Shown piece after piece: positions 16,177-24,344 of a stretch of 35,777 nt of DNA. Source of the stretch: Candidatus Zhuqueibacterota bacterium. Lineage in GTDB: Bacteria; Zhuqueibacterota; Zhuqueibacteria; Residuimicrobiales; Krinioviventaceae. Under the pieces are notes generated by a model, which did not search any database, was not told where the DNA came from, and saw only the letters and a program-made list of their open reading frames with translations. Both the position numbers and the translations under genes were made by a program. The stretch spans positions 1-35,777 of the forward strand of contig JAFGKD010000024.1 in NCBI GenBank assembly GCA_016928775.1. Direction: 5' to 3'. Positions within the stretch are counted from its first letter, which is position 1; every line of letters begins with the position of its first letter.

Positions 16177-19038
16177 ATGAAAAAAAGCATACCTTTGATG
16201 ATTTTGATCCTTTCTGTTTCTCTTCTCGCAGCACAACCGGAATCTGTGCAGTATATTTCTCCTCTTGATCAGTCAGCATTAAATTCTCGCGCCGCTGAAA
16301 TTATCATACGGCCGGGTGAAAACCTCGATCCATCCTCTCTTTCGGACGCTTTGGTGAGCGTTGTTGGAGAAAAGAGCGGTGAACATTCCGGGCGTCTGGT
16401 GCTATCGACGGATGACAAAACCATTATTTTCAAGCCAAATCGCTTGTACAGTCCGGGAGAACAGGTGATGGTTACGCTGAATAATGGTCTGAGATATGCA
16501 AATGGAAGCTCCGTACAATCTTTTCAGATATCCTTCACTGTGACACCCCTTGAAAAACCACTGAATCCCTATGCCTACAAGGAACTTGGGCTCGTACCGC
16601 ACATGGAAAATGCCAATATGGTTAACCTGGGAAAAACCGCTGCCGCGGATACGTTCCCGACAGATTTTCCATCCTTCCAGGTGACGATCAATGGTGAGCC
16701 AAGCCCGGGTGATATTTTCTTTTCGCCAACCCATTTTATCTCCAATGATGGCTATAATCTGCGAATCTCAAATACCGGTGACATCAAATACTATCAAAAG
16801 ATTGAGAATGGTGTCCCGTATGATTTCAAAGTATTGGCAAACGGTATGCTCTCTTATGGCTTTATGTTTGAGCCCGATGCATGGGGCGCCAGCGGATTGA
16901 CTGATTTTTTTATGATGGACAGTAGCTATACTATTGTTGATCAGTTCCAGATGGGCAATGGCTATATCGCAGATTATCATGAATTTTTATATCTGCCGAA
17001 CGGCCATGTCTTTATGATTGCCTATGATCTGCAGCCTGTGAACATGAATGGTATCGTCTATAACGGTCACCCCGGAGCACTTGTCCTCGGTGGCGTGCTT
17101 CAGGAGCTCGATCAGAATAAAAATGTCATTTTTCAATGGCGAAGTTGGGATCACTATAAATTGACGGATTCATATAACGATCTCTCGCAATCGGTCATCG
17201 ATGCGATCCATTTGAACGCCGTAACACTGGATGGAGATGGTCATATTCTGCTCTCTGCCCTGGCATTGGGTGAGGTTACCAAAATCAATCGACAGACCGG
17301 GAACATCATTTGGCGTATGGGTGGCAAGAACAATCAATTTACTTTTATCAATGAGAGCCAGGAGCATGCGCCACTCTATTTTATGTTTCAACATGACTTG
17401 CGCCGGTTGTCAAACGGCAATATCACAATTTTTGACAATGGTGAAACAACACGGCGAAAATACTCTCGCGTTGTGGAATATGCTGTGGATGAAGTTCAGA
17501 AAACCGTCACCAAAGTGTGGGAATATCGCAAAAATCCTGATGTTTATGCTCCGAATATGGGCAGTGCTCAGCGTCTGCCCAATGGAAACACGCTTATCTG
17601 TTGGGGATATGCTGCGATGTCCGGCAAGCCGGCGATAACGGAGGTCGATCCACAGGGGAATATCGTTTTCGAATTAGAGTTCGATAAATTATTCACCGCC
17701 AGTTATCGCGCCTATAAATTTGTATGGGATGGCGGCAAGCCGGTTGCTGACGTCCTGGTACCCGAGCTGCAGATCAGCAATACCTATGAATTCGAGAGCG
17801 GTGATCAAAAGACTGGTTTGAGCATAAAGATTCTTGATAAAAGCAGCTATGGCTACAACGAGGCCGTGGCAAAGCTGTACAATTATGCTCCTCTGGCGCC
17901 TGAATTTGTCGCCAAGGCGCCCATGTTGGAACAGTCGCGAATTGTCCTGTCAGAGTTTAATATTCTCAATGTCAGAGCAGAGCTGTCTTTTGATGTTGAT
18001 TTTTACGAGCTTGAGAATCCGGAAGCGGTGCTTGTCTACCACCGGGAGTTTGAAGGACGCGGTCTCTTCCTGGCCTTGCCAACTGTTTATAATCCAGCAA
18101 CCAATAAAATCGTTGCAACAATGACAAAGTTTGGCGAGTTTGCCCTGGCTTATCCGGATCACGAATCGCAGGTTTTTTCGCCCTGGCTGATCGAACCCTA
18201 CAACGGGGAAGTGGTGGACCAGACAAAGCCGGTTCACTTTGAATGGACGCCAGTGGGCTACACTACAGAGTACATCCTGCAAGTGGCCAAAGACGCCAAT
18301 TTTACCAATAAAGTCGTTGATGAGCAATATATCACTAACGCGATTTATAATATGAACGCGGTCGAAACCAATATGTCATACTACTGGCGCGTGAAATCGT
18401 TTAATGATATTGGCGAAAGCGCCTGGAGTCCGACTTACAAGTTTGACACGCGAGCGCCCTATATCAAGCTCAAATTGCCAACCGGGGAGGCGAAATGGCG
18501 ACGTGGCCTTGAATATTATGTGACATGGGAAGACATCATTAAAGAGGATGTTGTGCTGGAACTTTATAAAAACAATACTTTTGTGATGGTCATAGACACT
18601 GTGGTGAATACAGGTGGCTATAAATGGTCGATCCCGCTTCACCTCGATGCCGGCACCGACTATAAGCTCAAAATCTATAGTGTAGATAATGCCGCGGTTT
18701 CGGATATGAGTCAGAATCCTTTTATGATCAGCGATACGGATACGGACGTCATCGAGCATGATGCTTTGCCGATGCAGTTTGCGCTGTCGCAAAATTTTCC
18801 CAATCCATTTAATCCGAGCACCCGTATTTCTTATCAAATACCTGCGACCGATCATGTGACGCTGAGAGTTTATGACATCAGAGGCAGCCTTGTGGCCACA
18901 TTGGTGGACGAGATGCAAACAGCCAATTACTATAGCATCGATTTTAACGGACGTGAGCTTTCGACCGGTATTTATATCTACACACTGAATGTTGGCAATC
19001 AGTTCACCGAAACGAAAAAGATGTTGTTCGTCAAATAA
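16177..19038 (+). CDS. Divergent secreted arylsulfotransferase-like protein 6 (ASST6), active-site Arg missing
   Basis: 953 residues with a signal peptide (~1-19) and a Big_5-like domain containing GEKSGEHSG, a motif shared with ASST7. The propeller keeps His268 (DYHEF), His345 and Asn347 (IHLN) and His406 (FQHDL). The conserved SSRHLSE segment reads SALALGE, so the arginine position is Leu362. Its C-terminal half differs from every other copy: an unassigned region ~540-665, one FN3-like domain ~670-765, a domain resembling Kre9/KNH (PF10342) ~765-845, then the sorting domain (FPNPFNP, ~860-953). There is no CBM_4_9-like domain. The start is supported by TAGGGA at 16167-16171. It heads a tight unit with the ketosynthase and sulfotransferase. 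It may be an ASST with altered chemistry or a non-catalytic binding protein. Confidence 0.82.
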   Translation: MKKSIPLMILILSVSLLAAQPESVQYISPLDQSALNSRAAEIIIRPGENLDPSSLSDALVSVVGEKSGEHSGRLVLSTDDKTIIFKPNRLYSPGEQVMVTLNNGLRYANGSSVQSFQISFTVTPLEKPLNPYAYKELGLVPHMENANMVNLGKTAAADTFPTDFPSFQVTINGEPSPGDIFFSPTHFISNDGYNLRISNTGDIKYYQKIENGVPYDFKVLANGMLSYGFMFEPDAWGASGLTDFFMMDSSYTIVDQFQMGNGYIADYHEFLYLPNGHVFMIAYDLQPVNMNGIVYNGHPGALVLGGVLQELDQNKNVIFQWRSWDHYKLTDSYNDLSQSVIDAIHLNAVTLDGDGHILLSALALGEVTKINRQTGNIIWRMGGKNNQFTFINESQEHAPLYFMFQHDLRRLSNGNITIFDNGETTRRKYSRVVEYAVDEVQKTVTKVWEYRKNPDVYAPNMGSAQRLPNGNTLICWGYAAMSGKPAITEVDPQGNIVFELEFDKLFTASYRAYKFVWDGGKPVADVLVPELQISNTYEFESGDQKTGLSIKILDKSSYGYNEAVAKLYNYAPLAPEFVAKAPMLEQSRIVLSEFNILNVRAELSFDVDFYELENPEAVLVYHREFEGRGLFLALPTVYNPATNKIVATMTKFGEFALAYPDHESQVFSPWLIEPYNGEVVDQTKPVHFEWTPVGYTTEYILQVAKDANFTNKVVDEQYITNAIYNMNAVETNMSYYWRVKSFNDIGESAWSPTYKFDTRAPYIKLKLPTGEAKWRRGLEYYVTWEDIIKEDVVLELYKNNTFVMVIDTVVNTGGYKWSIPLHLDAGTDYKLKIYSVDNAAVSDMSQNPFMISDTDTDVIEHDALPMQFALSQNFPNPFNPSTRISYQIPATDHVTLRVYDIRGSLVATLVDEMQTANYYSIDFNGRELSTGIYIYTLNVGNQFTETKKMLFVK

Positions 19039-19055
19039 ATAATAATCGAGTAAAG

Positions 19056-20036
19056 ATGTGGTTGCCTATGCAACGCGTAAAAATAGTCGCTACAGGTCTC
19101 TATTTGCCGCCCAGGATTCAAACGGCAAAGGAGCTATCCCCGCTTTTAAAGCGTTCTGAAAAGTGGATTATCAGTCGAACCGGGGTGGCTGAGCGTCGTA
19201 TTGCTGAAGAACCGATGGATGTAATGGCGGCGAAAGCCGCCCGTGACGCTCTTGGCGATGGACCGGCGCCCGATTGTATCCTGAACGCTTCGGCGACACC
19301 GCTGCAACTGATACCGGATAGTGCACCGTTTATTGAACGCGCTCTTGGGTTGAGTGGAATTCCGGCGTGGTCTATTCACTCAACTTGTTTATCCTTTTTG
19401 GTTGCCCTGAATACCGCCGCCGCACTGATTACGGCCAAAGTCTTTAAGCGAATTCTCATTGTATCGTCCGAAAATGGCACGCCTTTTCGAGATTTTGATG
19501 ACCCGGAGAGCGCAGCACTTTTTGGTGACGGGGCCGCCGCAGCTATCATTGAACCGACACCTGACGATGAACAAAGCGCATACATTGACTGGGAGATGAA
19601 CACCTGGCCGGAGGGTGCAGAATTAACCGAATTTCGCGGTGCTGGCACCAAGCATCCACCAAATCATCCCAGCAAAACGACGCCAAAAGATAACCTGTTT
19701 CAAATGAAGGGAGCGAAGGTTTATCGTATGGCGCGCGATAAAATCAAGGAAAATTTGGACATATTGTACGGCAGAAACAATGTCACGCCTGATGATTTTG
19801 ACTGGCTCATCATGCATCAAGCATCAGGACGAGCCGTGCAAATGGCGGGGCGCTATGGCTATCCCCCGGAAAAAACCGTTAATATCGCTGCAAACGTTGG
19901 CAATACCATTGCAGCGTCCATCCCGATGGTTCTGGCCACGGCCGAGAAGCGGGGATTATTAAAGCGAGGCGATCTTTTACTGCTCGGAGGTACGGGTGCC
20001 GGCTTGTCAGTTGCATTTTCAATTATTCGCTGGTAA
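19056..20036 (+). CDS. KAS III-like (FabH/OleA superfamily) ketosynthase
   Basis: 326 residues, the normal length for the family. These cytosolic thiolase-fold enzymes load an acyl group on a cysteine and condense it with an acyl-ACP or acyl-CoA partner. The triad is complete: Cys111 (HSTCLSF), His253 (IMHQASG) and Asn282 (NVGNT). The glycine-rich FGDGAAAAI segment and the C-terminal LLLGGTGAG loop are also typical. Only 17 bases separate it from ASST6, and 20 bases from the sulfotransferase, so it is unlikely to be the housekeeping FabH, which usually sits with other fatty-acid genes. It may begin or join acyl chains of a lipid that is then sulfated. The substrate cannot be read from the sequence. 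ATG at 19068 is an alternative start. Confidence 0.85.
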   Translation: MWLPMQRVKIVATGLYLPPRIQTAKELSPLLKRSEKWIISRTGVAERRIAEEPMDVMAAKAARDALGDGPAPDCILNASATPLQLIPDSAPFIERALGLSGIPAWSIHSTCLSFLVALNTAAALITAKVFKRILIVSSENGTPFRDFDDPESAALFGDGAAAAIIEPTPDDEQSAYIDWEMNTWPEGAELTEFRGAGTKHPPNHPSKTTPKDNLFQMKGAKVYRMARDKIKENLDILYGRNNVTPDDFDWLIMHQASGRAVQMAGRYGYPPEKTVNIAANVGNTIAASIPMVLATAEKRGLLKRGDLLLLGGTGAGLSVAFSIIRW

Positions 20037-20056
20037 TTCAAACCTGGAGGATTTTC

Positions 20057-21139
20057 ATGCTTTCACGAATGCTCTTGATGTGGAAGGCTCTGTCTTATTC
20101 ATTCAATAAAAGGATATCGCCGCTGTTCACGATTATCGGTTTCTCTCTCTTGCGTGCCATCAATTCACTAGGCCTGGCCCTGGATTATATATTTTTTCCA
20201 AAGGTTCGAAAGGTCAAAATATCTGAACCTATTGTCATCGTGGGCAATCCGCGCAGCGGCACCACGTTTTTGCAGCGATTTATGGTTGACAATCATTTCG
20301 GCACCGGCATGCGATTGTGGAAAATGCTCTACCCCTCTCTAACGTTTCAAACACTGCTCAAACCGCTCGTACCGCTTTTGGAGAAATTTAGCCCGGCAAA
20401 GCACCATGCAGCGGCGGCGCATAAAACAAGCCTGACCGGCATCGAAACGGACGATCCAGCGTTGTTCTTTCGTTTTTTTGATGGTTTTTTTGCCTACGGC
20501 TTTTTTTTAGCGTGGGCAAAAGAAGATCTGCGAGAAATGTTCGATCCTCGAATAAGAGATACATCCGAACGCGATTTTGCCTATTTGGAAAAAATGTGGA
20601 TTCGCAATCTCATCGGTGAGAAGAAAAAGCGAATGATTCCCAAACTATTTTCGCTCACTGTTCGAATTCCGCAATTTTTGCAAAAATTTCCGGATGCGAA
20701 AATTCTCTATATGGTGCGCGATCCCTTATCCACGGTGCCGTCGGGTATGAGCCTGGTGACCGGTGTTCTGGATGGCCGATTTGGATTCTGGAGTTTGCCG
20801 GAAGAGAAGAGGCAGCGTTATATCGACAGACTTTATAATGGACTCCTGGATTTGAGCCTCCGATTTCACGAAGATTATATCAATGAAAAAATCCCTCACA
20901 ATCACCTGATGATTGTGACGTATGACCGGTTGATGACTGATTTTGACAAGCTGATGACTGAAATAATCGAATTTATTGGCGTGCCACTAACAGAAGAATT
21001 AATGGAAACGATCAAAGCAACGGCTGAGAATCAGCGAAATTTTAAGAGCAAACACAAGTACGACCTGGAAAAATTCGGCTTGACCGAAGAGCGCATACGC
21101 GCTGATTACGCCCCGATTTATGAAACGTTTCTCACGTGA
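20057..21139 (+). CDS. PAPS-dependent-type sulfotransferase (Sulfotransfer_3-like)
   Basis: 360 residues, cytosolic or membrane-associated, no signal peptide. The 5'-phosphosulfate loop is clear at 63-71 (GNPRSGTTF), and the 3'-phosphate site at ~221-230 (RDPLSTVPSG), preceded by a beta strand (AKILYMV). These motifs bind PAPS and transfer its sulfuryl group to a hydroxyl or amine. A hydrophobic segment at ~23-47 could dock the enzyme to the membrane or a lipid acceptor. TGGAGG at 20045-20050 fixes the ATG start. It is the last gene of the ASST6-ketosynthase-sulfotransferase unit and a probable consumer of the PAPS made by sat and cysC about 8 kb downstream. Mycobacterial sulfolipid loci also pair a sulfotransferase with acyl-chain synthesis and an MmpL exporter, but the acceptor here is unknown. 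Confidence 0.85.
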   Translation: MLSRMLLMWKALSYSFNKRISPLFTIIGFSLLRAINSLGLALDYIFFPKVRKVKISEPIVIVGNPRSGTTFLQRFMVDNHFGTGMRLWKMLYPSLTFQTLLKPLVPLLEKFSPAKHHAAAAHKTSLTGIETDDPALFFRFFDGFFAYGFFLAWAKEDLREMFDPRIRDTSERDFAYLEKMWIRNLIGEKKKRMIPKLFSLTVRIPQFLQKFPDAKILYMVRDPLSTVPSGMSLVTGVLDGRFGFWSLPEEKRQRYIDRLYNGLLDLSLRFHEDYINEKIPHNHLMIVTYDRLMTDFDKLMTEIIEFIGVPLTEELMETIKATAENQRNFKSKHKYDLEKFGLTEERIRADYAPIYETFLT

Positions 21140-21154
21140 ACATAATCGAAAATT

Positions 21155-21621
21155 GTGTTTTTTTAGCAAAGTTAATAAGCCACGGATTTTCCTGGTGCGG
21201 CCAAAGGCCGCAACCAAAATAGTCCGCGGATTACACGGATTACACGGATTGCATAGAGCAGCCTTTTTGTAAAGTATTTATTTCAAAATCATGCTAAAAA
21301 TACAAGATGTAGCGGATTATCCGGATCAATATGATTTGTAAATGATTTTTAATCCGCGAAAATCTGTGCAATCCGCGGATTACGCTGATTCCACGGATTG
21401 AGAGCTTTTATTCATGTTTTTAATCCGTGCTACAAATCTACAACATCGTGTTTTTCTAGCAAAGTTTATAAGCCACGGATTTTCACGGATGAAACACAGA
21501 TCATATCATTCATTTTAAGCCTTTATAGCCTATAGTCCCAAAGCTTTCTCGAAGCAAAGCGGAAAAATCCGTGTTCATCCGTGTGCATCAGTGGCTTAAA
21601 ATTTGGCTGCGGCCAAAGGCC
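21155..21621. repeat. Intergenic cluster of direct and inverted repeats
   Basis: The 539-bp gap at 21140-21678 has no gene I can support but is full of repeats. Two 37-bp direct copies lie at 21155-21191 and 21448-21484, differing at two bases (core TAGCAAAGTT, then AAGCCACGGATTTTC). Imperfect inverted arms lie at 21469-21501 and 21567-21597, built on CACGGAT/ATCCGTG words. TGCGGCCAAAGGCC occurs at 21196-21209 and 21608-21621; the first copy is a perfect hairpin (21196-21212). ACGGATTAC words recur in tandem at ~21228-21251 and again near 21378-21402. This resembles the short palindromic repeats scattered between genes in many FCB and planctomycete genomes. No transposase is present. Confidence 0.75.
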
Positions 21622-21678
21622 ATGCCAAGCTAACTGTGCACATATATACCAAAGGATGTGCCAGGCACACTCCGAGGT

Positions 21679-23196
21679 TCAAAATTCCACAGTAAAGTCT
21701 TTTCCCGAGACCACAGCATTTTCCACGACTTCAAATGCGTCTTCTTCTTCTGCCGCTAACGCGCCCACATCATTTGAATAAAGAATATCATTTATCGTCA
21801 GCTGCTCGTCTCCTTTTAAGAATATAACGCCAATGGCGACAAATTGTCCGGGAAATGCTCTCATCCGATAGCTCGTCGCGGTTGTTCCGACAGGTATTGG
21901 ATCACTAAAAGCGAGATCCAGCATGGTTGGCAAGGTTGGTGGCCATAGAACGAGTTTGGTCGTGGCAATAACGCGCGCCTCTGTAACATCAGCCGGCCAC
22001 TCGCCTTGAAATGTGATGTTGCCTTCAATATAGGTTTCAGTTATTTTGCGTGCCTTGGAGCGATTGACGACAATGTTGATATTCTCCGCAAAAGAATTAT
22101 CGTCAGATAAGACAACTTCCGATGGTGCCAGCGAATCTTTGCCGGCAAAGTATGCGCCGCATATACTCATCAAATCCCAGGAAGTCCCTGCAGCTCGCCA
22201 CACCACTCCGACCACTTTGTAGGTATCCGGTTTTAAATAAAACACATACTTGTGGTTGGACGCATCGGCTGAAATTTCTTCGCCAATGATCAGCTCATCC
22301 ATTGCCGGAGGAAATACAGTCGCCGTAATCAATCTCACTTCTGCCGCTGGTGCCGGCCAGTTGCCGATGAATGATACTGTCCCTTTAATGCCGCTGGTTA
22401 TGGAGCCCAATTTTACCACAAAAGAGGGTCCTGTCACTGACTGGTTAACTGCTATTGTTTGTTCTTTCACCTCCAGACCGCCATTGTTTTGCGCAAAGTA
22501 AACTGCATCCTGCGTGAGACGACCATCCTTGTCCAGGAATGCGACACCTATCGTGCGATTGGTGCCCGCAGGTGTTGCAATAACATAATCCGCCGAGGTT
22601 TGGCCCCGCTCGAGCGCTGTGCCCATATTCAAGTCGAGTAAGGTAAAAGGATCAGATATCAAATCCTTGGCAGACGTCACCAGCATCGCTGATGAGAACG
22701 AATCAGGCCACGCACCTTGAAGCGATATGGTTCCGGAAACATGCGCATTGGTCAGTTTTTTAGTGCGCGAACGATCAACAGTCATATTGATACCGGTTAC
22801 GACCGATTTTTCCGCGCTGACCGAAACCCTGGATGGCGTCAAAAAATCACTATCCATTGTATAAACACCGCATATACTTGCCAATCCCCACACGCCACCT
22901 GCAGGCTTCCAAATGACGCCGACGAATTTATAGTCGCCGTTTTCGACTTCAATGGAATAATTAACTGTTCCGTCGCACGCTAATGTGCTACTCATCTTCA
23001 AATCATCAAAACTTTGGATCGGAAAATCCGCACCGACGACAACCCGGACATCCTCAGCCGCTTCCGGCCAGGCACCCGAAAACGTGATAGTTCCCTCAAT
23101 TTTTGAGACCGGTTCCGGTTCTGTCCCCTTGTCTTTACCACATTGGAGTAAAAGAATGCCAAAGACCAAAAAGACGAATAATGCTTTTGTTTTCAT
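21679..23196 (-). CDS. Lipoprotein with four tandem ~118-residue repeats, function unknown
   Basis: I start this gene at the ATG at 23196 (505 residues) because it opens a lipoprotein signal ending in LLLQC, with Cys19 as the lipidation site, and has AAAAAGG 10 bases upstream. The frame stays open 46 codons further back but without a signal. The mature protein is four repeats beginning near residues 31, 151, 269 and 388, each opening with a form of EGTITFSGAWP. Repeats 1 and 3 resemble each other (VGVIWKPAG and SICGVY motifs), as do 2 and 4 (LDL and AIGVIFL motifs), an A-B-A-B pattern. The strand-rich look suggests beta-sandwich domains at the cell envelope. It is the only complete gene on the minus strand. 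I do not recognise the family. Confidence 0.8.
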   Translation of the reverse strand: MKTKALFVFLVFGILLLQCGKDKGTEPEPVSKIEGTITFSGAWPEAAEDVRVVVGADFPIQSFDDLKMSSTLACDGTVNYSIEVENGDYKFVGVIWKPAGGVWGLASICGVYTMDSDFLTPSRVSVSAEKSVVTGINMTVDRSRTKKLTNAHVSGTISLQGAWPDSFSSAMLVTSAKDLISDPFTLLDLNMGTALERGQTSADYVIATPAGTNRTIGVAFLDKDGRLTQDAVYFAQNNGGLEVKEQTIAVNQSVTGPSFVVKLGSITSGIKGTVSFIGNWPAPAAEVRLITATVFPPAMDELIIGEEISADASNHKYVFYLKPDTYKVVGVVWRAAGTSWDLMSICGAYFAGKDSLAPSEVVLSDDNSFAENINIVVNRSKARKITETYIEGNITFQGEWPADVTEARVIATTKLVLWPPTLPTMLDLAFSDPIPVGTTATSYRMRAFPGQFVAIGVIFLKGDEQLTINDILYSNDVGALAAEEEDAFEVVENAVVSGKDFTVEF

Positions 23197-23529
23197 AAGA
23201 TATAAACCTTTTTCTAGTGAGTTGAATGTTTTCAGAATTTTAAAAATAATACAATTTTCACAAAATCCCAAGTTATGTTTGTATAAATTTAATATCTTTA
23301 CCCTTAAAAGGCTATCGCGGCAAATTGTTCCCAAAGAATACGCTTTTTATGAAATTGCCATACATCAACATTGAATTCAATTATCTTTTTCCGTAAATTA
23401 CCAATCTTGTAAATTTTTCCAGAGATTAACTTTTACGAAAATGTGAAGAATATTAACATTAGATTAACATAAAAGTTTAACTTGAATGATCTGTCTCTCG
23501 AATATCCGTGCTCTTCTCGTGAGGAATAT
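23197..23529. other. Divergent intergenic region, 333 bp
   Basis: This very AT-rich gap separates the leftward lipoprotein from the rightward transport operon and should hold a promoter for each. No hexamer pair is convincing. AGATTAAC occurs twice near the plus-strand side (23422-23429 and 23461-23468), which may be a regulator half-site or chance. No gene is seen in it. Confidence 0.5.
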
Positions 23530-24318
23530 ATGAAAGCCTATTTAACGGGCATTTTCCTGCTCTTTTTTATATTTTCATCGTCTAGAGGTTCCAGTCTTTT
23601 GTCTCAAGCAGATAGTCTGTTTCAACTGCGCGATGTAAATTTTGATGTTGAGCAGTTGTTAGCCGATACGACGCACATTAATCATGCCATAACCATTTAC
23701 CACGAGGTATTGGAGAATCCTTCTGACGAGCAGCAACAGTCCGAAGCGATGTGGAAATTGCTGCAAGCTTTTTATTTCAAGGGTCAGTTTGGCACTGCCG
23801 ATAAACAAAGAAAGAGAGAGATTTACACGCATGGCATTATGATCGGCGAAAAATATGCTGAAAAATTGCCGGAATCTGTGCAAGTCTATTCCTGGCTCGG
23901 CATTTTATGGGCGCGCTGGGCGGAAGTCTACGGCGTTTTTGCGGCGGCGCGAAAAGGTGTCGCCAATAAAGTGAAATATTATGGTGAAAAAAGCCTCGAG
24001 ATGGATCCAAACTATCTTGATGCCGGTGCTTATCGGCTCCTCGGCATGTTGCACTTTTCCGTGCCCAGGATTCCCCTGATTTTGACCTGGCCCTCAAAAA
24101 AGCTGGCTTTGGAGTATTTGGAAAAAGCCAATGACATTGCACCAGATAATCTATACAACAAAATGTATTTAGCCGAGGTGCTTCACGACGATAAACAGTA
24201 TGACCGGGCTGAAACACTTTTGCACGATATCATCAATACACAAGGCATTGTGCACGACCTTGCAATCGATTCTTTCATCAAACAGCAAGCACGAGAATTT
24301 CTGGCCAGGCATTATTGA
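23530..24318 (+). CDS. Exported TPR-like helical protein
   Basis: The start is set at ATG 23530 (262 residues), which has GAGG at 23521-23524 and opens a signal peptide (~1-20); the frame also reaches back to a TTG at 23482. The body is helical with TPR-like features: two-helix units with Ala/Gly/Leu at packing positions, such as GEKSLEMDPNYLDAGAYRLL and LEYLEKANDIAPDNLYNKMY. The overall form resembles the TatT-like group of exported TPR proteins. It is 26 bases upstream of the outer-membrane barrel and begins the transport operon. Helical exported partners accompany some RND lipid transporters, for example BstC in bacterial sterol transport. A matching role is an inference from position. Confidence 0.72.
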   Translation: MKAYLTGIFLLFFIFSSSRGSSLLSQADSLFQLRDVNFDVEQLLADTTHINHAITIYHEVLENPSDEQQQSEAMWKLLQAFYFKGQFGTADKQRKREIYTHGIMIGEKYAEKLPESVQVYSWLGILWARWAEVYGVFAAARKGVANKVKYYGEKSLEMDPNYLDAGAYRLLGMLHFSVPRIPLILTWPSKKLALEYLEKANDIAPDNLYNKMYLAEVLHDDKQYDRAETLLHDIINTQGIVHDLAIDSFIKQQAREFLARHY

Positions 24319-24344
24319 TGTAACCGAAACAGAGAGGATAATCA

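Noticed and set aside
19056..20036. Housekeeping fabH
   Set aside because: No acpP, fabD, fabG, plsX or rpmF nearby and it is embedded between an ASST and a sulfotransferase, so a specialised role is more likely. The family assignment itself stands.
21155..21621. Repeats that might be a CRISPR array
   Set aside because: The repeat copies are not evenly spaced, differ in length and orientation, and there are no cas genes. The words are those of dispersed palindromic intergenic repeats.
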